This document shows positions 55,749 to 64,000 of a stretch of 64,000 nt of DNA, piece after piece (positions within the stretch are counted from its first letter, which is position 1; the number at the start of each line of letters is the position of its first letter). The position numbers were made by a program, and so were the translations under genes. Location: the NCBI RefSeq assembly GCF_023278565.1, contig NC_064682.1, positions 992,001-1,056,000 on the forward strand, in the 5' to 3' direction. The notes below the pieces were generated by a model. The model saw only the letters and a list, made by a program, of their open reading frames with translations, did no database searches and had not been told where the DNA came from. Origin of the DNA: Colletotrichum lupini (taxonomy: Eukaryota > Ascomycota > Sordariomycetes > Glomerellales > Glomerellaceae).

Positions 55749-56430
55749 AGGGGCATAATGAGTAGCAGCAGCTTTTTGGGTCCAAAAGTCGCTATGTGGC
55801 GTGGGGAGGACGACTGAATGCGCCTGGTACCCTACGATAGGGGAGTTTGGCGCTGTACTACTTGGCTCATTCCGACACGCTAGAGAGGGTTTCCCTCGCG
55901 TGACGCTCAGCAGCATCTGAAGCGGGCGCTTCCCAGGCCCGTTGCCTCACGGCTCTGGGTCGGGGGCGGACCGCGGGGATAGCGATGACCGTGGACGTCG
56001 CGGAGGACTCCTGCGCAGTGAGCGCGCAGGCGATATATCTGCCCTACAGTCGGATTGAGAAGAGCGTTGATTTGCGGGCGTTGTGACTGTATGCCCAATA
56101 CATAGCATCTTTTATTGCCAGCTAGCGGACGTCAAAAGAGGCTAGCCAACATTTGAGCTGTAGAATATGATGTATAAAACTTTTCAACCCGTGCTATTGA
56201 TGAATGAGAAAGAGAACGTCATGTGGCCGTGTATTGTAAGTCTACATCGCGGAGACTGCTTTAAGTGAACTTGACCTATATGGCGGCGGCATCATGCATC
56301 ATGGATGGCCGCTCAGTACTTACCCTTAGCCGTCATCTTCCATGTCTTCTTCGCCGCAATCGAGACTGTATCGAGTACGTCGTGAGAGTCGAGGCTCGGC
56401 CAAGGGTCTCAAGGTTGCTGGCCCGCTTGT
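55749..56430. other. Intergenic, no gene seen
   Basis: 682 bases of BET gene 3' region. Nothing was recognised. Confidence 0.5.
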
Positions 56431-56709
56431 ATGGATGAATCAGCGCCAGCAAACGGCGCTGGGGAGGAAAATCGGATTGACCGATGCGCAGAATACCTAC
56501 TAAGGCACGGATCGGTTACGGCATGGGAAAATGGCTGGAAACAAATGTGTGCAGCTAAATGGGGTGATCCGTATTCAGAGGGCTCCGATGCACGTGAGAT
56601 TTGGGCTGCTTGGGATTGGAATGTTTTGGGAAGCGTTGCGGTGACGATGGGATATGAACTCATGGAGGTTGAGGATGTAAAGATTGGAAGGGCGGGCTGG
56701 GCCGATTAG
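56431..56709 (+). CDS. Possible small hypothetical protein
   Basis: A 92-codon frame from a clean ATG. The translation is tryptophan-rich (six residues) and acidic, with balanced composition: it contains CAEYLLRHGSVTAWENGWKQ and EIWAAWDWNVLGSVAVTMG. That is unlike the Arg/Ser/Pro-heavy shadow frames around it, which is the only reason to list it. It has no signal peptide, domain or neighbour evidence. It may also be a fragment of a larger decayed gene. Confidence 0.3.
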   Translation: MDESAPANGAGEENRIDRCAEYLLRHGSVTAWENGWKQMCAAKWGDPYSEGSDAREIWAAWDWNVLGSVAVTMGYELMEVEDVKIGRAGWAD

Positions 56710-57359
56710 TCCCGGTGTGGGCCCGGCGGTGGGTGCCGGGCAGGGAGTCCACATGCGGCCGACGAGAAAGGTACCCTCGGGCCTATGATGACCTGGACTC
56801 TTCGTGGAAAATAATGTTCCCTTTAGTGATTGTATTAATGAAAACAGATTTCCATTGATATCGATTATAAGAAAAGATGGTCTATGCGTTTTGTGCTCGC
56901 TAGAAAAAGATGTGCAGTTGGAAGCTGCTGGTCATGTACTGAGTACATGTGGGAGTTTAGCCGAGCATATTGTCTCTTTCCCGTCCCTGTCTGGTGATGC
57001 CCCTATCAAGATAAGGTAAGTTTACCTTATGTTTCCTTATGTTTAACCCAGCCAGTTCATTGATATCGTCGTGGTTTCTTCTACACTGTCCAATACCCTG
57101 CCTCATGATCCCTAACTTTTCTTCCGTTCTGGCCTAATTGCTTTCTTTGCAACATGGCCGCTTTCTTTAGCGGAGAACGGGCTCTGCAACTGTATTGCCT
57201 CATGCGTGAGATTACAGTGCCGCCAGCCCTAGTAACTTGGCTCACCATAACTGTCTTCAATATGAGGTAGTTGCAGGCTTGCCTAGCCATGGGTGTGGTA
57301 ACCTAAATCCAAGACGCGGTGGCCCATCTGTGTCTCTACGTTTACTCATGGAGGCTTCC
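56710..57359. other. Intergenic, no gene seen
   Basis: 650 bases with short frames only, ending at the stop of the GPI-type protein gene. Confidence 0.5.
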
Positions 57360-58360
57360 TCATGGTACAGCAAGAGCCAAGCACGAGATCATCGCAGCCA
57401 CCACCAGAGCTATCATGGTAGGCGGCGAACGGGAGGGGCTGCTGGCTTGCCCACTCATGCGGCTCCCTCCGGCCCGGGGAGTTGCCGTCACCGTTGTGCT
57501 TTGGGTCACCGTTACTGTTGCGACGGAGGCTTCTGGGACTAGAAGAATGCGGAAACCCGTGTTGTTAGAATGACACGTAGGTAGAAATAGTCCAGGATAG
57601 AGTCTCGTACGTAACGGGGTTAAGGGAAAAAGGACCGGGGTACTTACGTGGATGTGTGACACGGTACCAAGTCATGGGGAGAACGTAGAGCTCCGACATG
57701 GCGATGCAGAAGATAATTCTCCTCGCGTCGGTGCTGCCTTGCGTTTGTAGCATGGTGATTGTGTCGCACGTGTTGCTCGGTCCACTACCCTCTCCGATTA
57801 GTACGCGTCCTTTTTGCGCAATCTTCCATGGTCCCCAAGATTCGGCCAGGCATGAAAAGGAAAGAAATGAAAGTGGTCAGTCCTTACCAGTCGGCCTGTC
57901 CAGTCGGCCCAACAGCATAATTCCCAAACGGCCCGCCACACGATGTCGCCATCTCACAGAAGGGATTATTCCGCGGACAACAGACCCCAAACTTACTATC
58001 CGCAGCAAAGTAATTGTCTGCCGGACATGTCGCCGAGACCCAGGCGCCGGACTGGGAGTACCACGCGATGAAATTCGTGCGGCCGTCCGAGGACCGGGGG
58101 TCGCCTTGGCGGGCGCGGAGAAGACGGTGCGATGCGAAGACCGGGTCCGGGGCCGGAGTGATGGTTAGGTGCGGGGCCTTGTAGGCGCGGTTCGGGGGTG
58201 CCGCTGGTTCATTTCTTTGATTTTGTGTGCTGGTTGTGGTCGGGGTCAGAGTGGTTGTTGTGCTGCCGAGGACGATGTTGCTGAGCAGGAGGAGTAAGAG
58301 GAGGCGGAGGAGGGATAGTGTCGAGAGAGGGGGCCGGTACACTGGGGGTGAGATGTGCAT
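57360..58360 (-). CDS. Cysteine-containing surface protein, probably GPI-anchored
   Basis: Three exons, 58360-57888, 57784-57648 and 57538-57360, with introns of 103 and 109 bases (GTAAGG and GTAAGT donors, CTAAT/CTAAC branches, TAG acceptors), give 262 residues. The N-terminus holds a leucine-rich signal segment at about 17-32. A Thr-rich stretch (TTTTLTPTTTST) invites O-glycosylation. The central domain has regularly placed cysteines: SATCPADNYFAAD, GVCCPRNNPFC, ATSCGG, then across the first junction a new Cys codon and NTCDTITM. Exon 3 is Thr/Ser-rich and ends in a hydrophobic helix (ALVVAAMISCLALAVP) without a basic tail, as in GPI attachment signals. No enzyme motif is visible. The full protein emerges only after splicing; the single frames look like unrelated fragments. 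It probably resides in the cell wall or plasma membrane. Confidence 0.75.
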
Positions 58361-61068
58361 CTCGAGAGCGCGTGGTGGAAGCGCTGCTGCAGCTTCATGG
58401 AGTGTTTTCTCTCTCTCTTCTCTGCAGCTCTGTTGATGAAACTTTGCGGTCTGAGGGTAATAGGTCTGAGCTAAGGGGTTCGGAAAGCGAGCTGGTAACG
58501 GGTATTAGAGTTGCAGCGGGAAAAAGTACAGGAGAGAAAGAACAACAACGTAGAAGAAAGAAGGGTCACATTCTAGCAACGTTTCCCGACGCCCGAGACG
58601 GGCAGGAGGAGAGGGAGGTGACCTTTTTACGTTTTTGGTAGCCTTGGTGTGAGATTTTCGGATCGTTATGTGGATTGGTTTCTGCACATGAGGTCGTGCG
58701 GTGGTGCATACACCCACCCCACTCCCAGTTTGGACTCGAGATTCGTGAACCGGATCTGTCGTGCTGATCATGCAAGTTCGAATGGGGAGAGGCCACGCGT
58801 GCAGGCCTGGACCAGAAGTTCAGAATGGTGGATGAATCGTGTCTGGTTTGTCAGTACTTTGATGGTATGGGTTTAGAGTACGAGATTTTCGGGTGTTTGG
58901 GTGAGCAGGTACGGTAGAGTGAGATCATGATGGGCAAGACTGGGATACAGGGCTTACCGACGGGCCGGCGATGCATCAGAGGGAAGGTATGTGTGTTCAG
59001 CTCCAGGCTTCACCCGCAGACGATCTTGCAGGAGCCCGTGAGTCTTGTCAGAAATGTGGCCGTGAACCTAATACGGCGGAGCGCGATCCCGTTTGTACTA
59101 GGATCATTGCGGCTAGTCTTACGGGACTCTTAACTTGATCTGAGGGAGGTGTGAGATGAGGGGAAGGAGGATTGTGGCCATGAATAGACTTGTGGTGTGC
59201 GTGAGATCTGGGTAGTTAGGTGAGGACGATGGTTGGTGTAAGCGTAAGATGGTAGGGCTGCGATTGGCTTCAAGAGTGCAGCCTTCTTCGGGGCAGGATA
59301 CAATCCTATGAACGGGAATAGACTGGACTCTAGATTCCGATTCAATAGGCTACCCATGTCGGGTGGCGGGAGGCTGACACTTCTCGTCAATTCACAATGG
59401 TTGCACTAATATATCTTCATTCTCGAAATGAGATACTTTTGAGGGTGACAGCATTCATCGCCCTAGTCAAAGTGCGTAAATCACTTGCAGGTGACTACTC
59501 GCCCCCTCATCAACCCTCTCGTCTTTCTCAATCTCTTCAACACCAGCTTCTAGAACCGGAAGCCTCGATCCGTTGTCAAATCGCCACTTACATCCCCTCA
59601 GAAACATCGGATAAACAGCGTTGGTTCAAGAGCAGGATTGGGAGAATCCGAGGCGAGTAAGGGGTCTACGGCTTCCAGTCACAGTTAAGGTGAGTAAGTC
59701 ACTGAGAGTGGTCGCTATCGCTACCGCTGCCGATTCGGCGAGTCTCAAGGCCCCCGTGAACAAACCACTTCCAGCCTTTGAAGGGGGTCGTCCGAAGTTG
59801 AGTGCGGAAGCTCGGAACCAGAGTTTGGTAATTGTGAACGTCGGATCAGTTCGCAGCCGTATGGCTCGCACGGCGGCCTATTTGAGTCAGGGTCTTCCCG
59901 GTCCCTAAGGCGGTCACTACTTGGTTGCGGAGGGGAGATCACGGATTTCTTCTGCTTACAAGCCTGTGGGCTCATTTCCCACGAGACTTTGGTTTGAGCG
60001 AGCCTCTTCATACCATGTTGACTATGCAGCAGATCTCTCCTCTCAATTCGCATACGACTACAGAACCAAAAGGAAATACTATTGGGGCTTCAAGCTGTCG
60101 AGAATGGGTTTATTTTACCTTCTGCCAACACCATACGCTACCATCATAAGTTGGTTCTCAGCCGCAGATACCAATTACTTAGATGGCCGCCGTATAACCT
60201 GGTAGAGGCAAAGAGCTGTTAAGTGTGAGTATATTTGTGATGAACCCCGACATCCCAAAACGCAGTAGGTGTTCGTGATGGTGACTATAACAGAACCCCT
60301 CCCACGAAAGGCCACCAGCGATCAATACCTATATGAGACAAACGGCAGGTCAGGGCACGTGTCGGAGAAGTCGAAACCGAGTTTTCATCTCAACACTTGA
60401 ACCCCGTTGCAGAAGATGCAATCTCAAAACATGACTCTTCACTCCATTGAGGGTAGCTCAGGACTTAGCTAGTTGCAAAGATGGCGGCAGCGAAACGTGG
60501 TGGTTGTTGGGTAGTCTGGCGCCTGAAAAGGCGTGCTGCTTGACTGCAAGAAGTGAGGGTCTCTCAAGGGAATCGATAGGATTGCTTAAGCCATGTTTAC
60601 ATCGTCCTGCCTGAGTGATTCATGTTTGACCAAATTGTGAGCGAGCTGCTTGTTGCTAATCTGAGCTTGATCTTGCCCGTGGTTGCTAGGAAGCATTATG
60701 GGTTTTGATCATCTCGAGTCTTGAGTAGCCTGTCTGTTCATCAGGTTCTGTTCATCAGGATCTATTCACCAGGACTTCTGGTATTCGATATGTGCACTGA
60801 GAGACACCCCTTGATTTACGGAATGCCGACATGCACTCGCTCCGGCGCCGCCGTCACGGTGAACACACCCCCGACATCGGCAACCCGCGGCCGGAAAAGG
60901 TGGAGCCCGACTCGGAGGATTGCGAAGCGGATGTCAGCGGCTGACGCTGCGCCCTTTCTTGCAACTACATCATCCCCCGTGCAGGTTTCCCAAAAGCCTT
61001 GACAGCAAGTGGAATTCGAGGCTTATAGAGAGCATCAAACTTACGAATCTTCGGTTGACTCACCCATC
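58361..61068. other. 2.7-kb divergent interval without recognised gene
   Basis: Lies between the surface protein (minus) and the hydroxyproline dehydratase (plus). Overlapping short frames on both strands show no family features. No RNA gene was found. Confidence 0.45.
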
Positions 61069-62412
61069 ATGAACCTGCCATCCTTCCTACCGCCCTTCGC
61101 GGGCACCGAGATCCGGACCGTGGAGATGCACACGGCCGGAGAGCCGGCGCGCATCGTATACGCCGGCTACCCAGACATACCGTAAGTCTACCTCCACCAG
61201 CATCTCTCACATTCCGAGTAAACCACCTTCACCCTCAATGAGAGACCCCATCCCCTAACCGGTGACCAACTCCACTCCTCCAGCGGCACCCTCCTCGAAC
61301 AGCGTTCCCTCGCCCAAACCGACCACGACCACATCCGCCGCAGCATAATCTATGAACCGCGCGGCCACGCGGACATGTACGGCGCCGTCCTCCGGCCCCA
61401 CACAGAACTCGTCGACGCAGGCGAAGCGCACATGGGCGCCTTATTCCTCACGCACGAGGGGTACGGCGCGATGTGCGGGCACGCCACCCTCGCGCTCGGC
61501 AGGTTTCTCGTCGACTGCGCGGACGAGACGGTCTTCCCGCGGCGGCGGGAGCTGGTTGTTGATGAGGAGCGGCAAACGGTGGAGGTCAGGTTGCATGCGC
61601 CCGTTGGGGTGGTGAGACTCACGGTTCCTGTTGTGAGGGTGGACGTGGATGGCAGCACCGGGGACATCTCGGGGTGGAAGACGGATACGGGAAGGCGCAT
61701 TACGTTTCTTTCTGTGCCGACTTTCGCTACGGCTGTCGATCTCTCTGTTCCGATCCCGCGGGATCTAGGGTGGCCGGAGCTAGGTGACGCCGCAACCGTG
61801 ACGATGGACGTTGCGTTTGGAGGTGCATTCTATGCCGTCGTCTCCACTGCGGCTCTGGGCTTTCCGTCGTCTCTTTCGAAGCCGGACGTCAGCGGCCTCA
61901 GTAACGCAACCAAGAAGCTCAAGCAAGCCTTCAACGCCTCAGCAGACCTCCGCGCCCGCCTTGAAGATCCCGCAGACGACGAGACGGTCCCGGGCTCGCA
62001 GTATCTCTACGGCATCATGGTCACCGACACAGGTAGTAACGACGTCCTCCCTACAGCACAAGGCTGCGCGGGCGCGGAGACGGGGCTGTATTTCTTCGGC
62101 GACCAGCAAGTTGATCGGAGTCCAACGGGTTCAGTCGTGCAGGCGCGTGTTGCGTTAGCTGCTGCGCGGGGCGAGAGGAAACTGGGCCAGTCGTGGACAT
62201 ATCACAGTCTTGTATCGAGGGGTGTTGGCGGGGATCGCGGGGCGTTTGTAGGGACGCCCGTGGAGGAGGTTGAGGTTGGTGGGAGGAGGGCTTGGAGGGT
62301 TGAGGTGAGTGGACAGGCTTATTATACGGGCTCGAGTACGTTTGTGATGGAGGAGGGTGACGAGATTGGGAGGGGGTTTTCTTTTCGGGGATTTGAAGGG
62401 CGAGGGCTGTGA
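61069..62412 (+). CDS. trans-3-hydroxy-L-proline dehydratase (proline racemase family)
   Basis: Two exons, 61069-61181 and 61284-62412, with a 102-base intron, give 413 residues. Exon 1 carries the family opening TVEMHTAGEPARIVYAGYPDIPG (completed across the junction). The first catalytic cysteine is Cys102 in AMCGHATLALGRF. At the second catalytic position, where proline and 4-hydroxyproline epimerases have cysteine, this protein has Thr319 in DRSPTGS. That Cys/Thr pair defines trans-3-hydroxy-L-proline dehydratases, which remove water to give pyrroline-2-carboxylate, later reduced to proline. The substrate occurs in collagen-type and some plant or fungal peptides. An insertion of about 30 residues (about 240-270, NATKKLKQAFNASADLR) makes it longer than the human enzyme. 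No signal peptide, so cytosolic. Confidence 0.9.
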
Positions 62413-62576
62413 TCTCAACCAACCATGTTGCCATCCATTCCGTTACTTCTTTGAGTTATGTCTGAGGGCATCGCGCACCCTGGATAGCAGCAATGCCATG
62501 AAAATTCACGAGCAAGTCACTCGTCTCAACAAAACTTACAAAAATTAGAATCTGGGGATCCAGCAAAAGAATGATT
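62413..62576. other. Intergenic
   Basis: Between the dehydratase stop and the tRNA gene, both ending here. On the minus strand a TTCTTTTG run within 15 bases of the tRNA 3' end can serve as the RNA polymerase III terminator. Confidence 0.5.
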
Positions 62577-62658
62577 CGACGTTGGCCTGATTCGAACAGA
62601 CGCTCCCGAAGGAACAAGATTTCTAGTCTTGCGCATTAGACCACTCTGCCACAACGCC
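62577..62658 (-). tRNA. tRNA-Ser (anticodon AGA)
   Basis: 82 bases on the minus strand without intron. Acceptor strands GGCGTTG and CAACGTC pair with one G-T wobble, followed by discriminator G. The D-arm/A-box region is TGGCAGAGTGGTCTAATGCG, the usual serine form. The anticodon stem CAAGA/TCTTG encloses loop CTAGAAA with anticodon AGA at plus positions 62622-62624. A long variable arm (TTCC TTC GGGAG) is present as required for class II tRNAs. The T arm GTCTG/CAGGC closes TTCGAAT. All elements fit serine, reading UCU and, with inosine at position 34, UCC and UCA. Confidence 0.95.
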
Positions 62659-63396
62659 GTGGAATCAACCCGCTTTGGGCGGGGATGACAATCTGGCGAG
62701 CCCTAGGCGCTGATGTTTGTATGTCGTAGATAGTGGATCACGACGTGGATTAGGGTCGGACAGGGATGGGGTCTTGTGTGTGGTTGGGTCTCTTGGGAAC
62801 AAAAGCATCGGAACGGTCAAGGCTCTCTCCCCCACCTGACAGATCCCAGAGGTTCGCTTCGAAGTGGACTATCGTGCGTTGTGGTTAAGAGACATATTGC
62901 AATGTAGGAGATGGAAGTTGATAATAGTGCAACTCTGGCTCTCCAAACTGTGCGTTCGGCTTCTCAGAACCCGCGGTTGTTCAGTTTAGCCGGTTTCTAT
63001 GGAAGCGTCTGAACGGGAAAAATACGCACTACCCCGATGATTTAGACCTTCGTATTGATATCGCTGTGGCGGCGTAAAGCAGTCATCTTAATCGTCTTGT
63101 CAGCGATCTTAGCGCGAGCGGGGAAAATCGACATTTGGCCGTGTAAGATGAGTAAACGTGGGCGGGCAAGTCGTGGCGTCACATCGCATTACCTTACTCC
63201 GCGTCAAATATTAGCCGCATGTAATTGCAAAGGGCGTCAACTTCCATCCTGATATTATAAACCCCAAGAAACTGCATCGCAGACATCTCACACAACTCCA
63301 GAAAGCCAAGGCGTGAATACGAATAAGCTATTATATCCAGTCTCAACAACTATCCAAAGATCATCTACACTCTAAAACACCATCAAACAAGAAACC
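62659..63396. other. Intergenic with TATA-like box
   Basis: 738 bases between the tRNA and the dehalogenase-like gene. TATTATAA at 63253-63260 lies about 140 bases before the ATG at 63397. Nothing else was recognised. Confidence 0.5.
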
Positions 63397-64000
63397 ATGA
63401 CGACCTTTGAAGGCTTCTCCCCCTTCACAGTAACAACCCAAACCTCCCCCGACGTCGTAATCCACGGCATCAAAAGCGGCGACGCAACCACCTCCTCCCT
63501 CCCGCCCCTCCTCCTCCTCCACGGCTTCCCCCAAAGCCACCACATCTGGCACAGCGTCGCAACCGCCGTCAAAGACCGCTACGCCGTCATCGCAATCGAC
63601 ATCCGCGGCTACGGCAACAGCTCGAAACCAGATGGCGTCCCCTCCTACGCCAAATCCGCCATGGCGCGGGACTGCATCGCCGTCATGGACTCCCTAGGCT
63701 ACGACGAGGACACCTCCTTCTACGTCTGCGCCCACGACCGCGGCGCGAGGGTCGCGCACAAGTTGTGCGTAGACTTCCCCTCCCGCATCCGCAGAGCAAT
63801 CTTCCTAGACATCTGTCCCACGCTGGTGATGTACGAGACCACGAACCTCGACTTCGCAAAGGCGTATTTCCACTGGTTCTTCCTCATCCAACCCTCGCCT
63901 CTACCCGAAACCCTCATCAACGCCGCGCCGCGCAAGTTTCTCGAGCTCTTCATGGGCGGACGCCAGCTCACGGGCCTGCAAATCTTCAGAGAGGAGGACT
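63397..64000 (+). CDS. Haloacetate-dehalogenase-like alpha/beta hydrolase (3' truncated by window)
   Basis: The frame is open from the ATG at 63397 to the last base, about 201 codons, with no intron seen; the family is about 290-330 residues, so roughly a third is missing. HGFPQSHHIWH (42-52) gives the oxyanion and substrate side, IDIRGYGNSSKP follows, and the nucleophile elbow is AHDRGAR with Asp114. An Asp nucleophile in an HDRGAR context, plus the cap region FHWFFLIQPSPLPETLI, is the pattern of fluoroacetate/haloacetate dehalogenases; epoxide hydrolases share the Asp but not the HDRGAR cap set. There is no signal peptide. Many fungal relatives have uncharacterised substrates, so defluorination itself is not established. 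The final acid and histidine lie outside the window. Confidence 0.85.
   Translation, partial: MTTFEGFSPFTVTTQTSPDVVIHGIKSGDATTSSLPPLLLLHGFPQSHHIWHSVATAVKDRYAVIAIDIRGYGNSSKPDGVPSYAKSAMARDCIAVMDSLGYDEDTSFYVCAHDRGARVAHKLCVDFPSRIRRAIFLDICPTLVMYETTNLDFAKAYFHWFFLIQPSPLPETLINAAPRKFLELFMGGRQLTGLQIFREED

Overview
The window looks like nuclear DNA of a filamentous ascomycete (Pezizomycotina), probably a plant-associated Sordariomycete, although the sequence alone does not fix the species. The genes carry short introns of about 48-131 bases with GTRNGT donors and CTRAC-type branch points. The gene content is also fungal: Zn2Cys6 regulators, a fungal-rhodopsin-domain membrane protein, a P450, a cutinase, a GH131 glucanase, a CE1 esterase and an HxxHC-type membrane protein. 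The first 4.6 kb is extremely AT-rich and almost free of CpA and TpG, which is what repeat-induced point mutation (RIP) leaves behind.

Layout. 1-4604: RIP-decayed repeat without intact genes. 4.6-15.3 kb: sparse region with a tiny cysteine-rich secreted protein (7567), a thioredoxin (8486), a sulfotransferase-like protein (9695), an amino acid permease (12339, minus) and a small secreted protein (14690). 15.7-23.6 kb: P450 (minus), GH131 glucanase and cutinase. 23.9-39.5 kb: a run of metabolic genes comprising an ACS-type MFS transporter and an alpha/beta hydrolase (divergent pair), a rhodopsin-fold membrane protein and an SDR (divergent pair), a Zn2Cys6 regulator and a flavin monooxygenase (divergent pair), and a glutathionyl-hydroquinone-reductase-like GST. 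40.2-46.1 kb: small membrane protein, M20 amidohydrolase, a second Zn2Cys6 regulator (tail to tail with the amidohydrolase) and a divergent HxxHC membrane protein. 46.7-55.8 kb: secreted CE1 esterase, then two housekeeping genes (Utp12-domain rRNA processing factor, BET double bromodomain protein). 57.4-64 kb: a probable GPI-anchored cysteine-rich protein, trans-3-hydroxy-L-proline dehydratase, tRNA-Ser(AGA), and a haloacetate-dehalogenase-like hydrolase cut by the window edge.

The first 25 kb next to the RIP block is rich in secreted proteins and gene-poor, as in repeat-linked compartments of plant-interacting fungi. The 24-45 kb stretch has transporter, oxidases, hydrolases, conjugating enzyme and two regulators, repeatedly as divergent pairs. 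It could serve detoxification or catabolism, but no backbone synthase is visible, so calling it one cluster is inference. All exon models were spliced by hand from donor, branch and acceptor signals plus reading-frame continuity; none has transcript support here.
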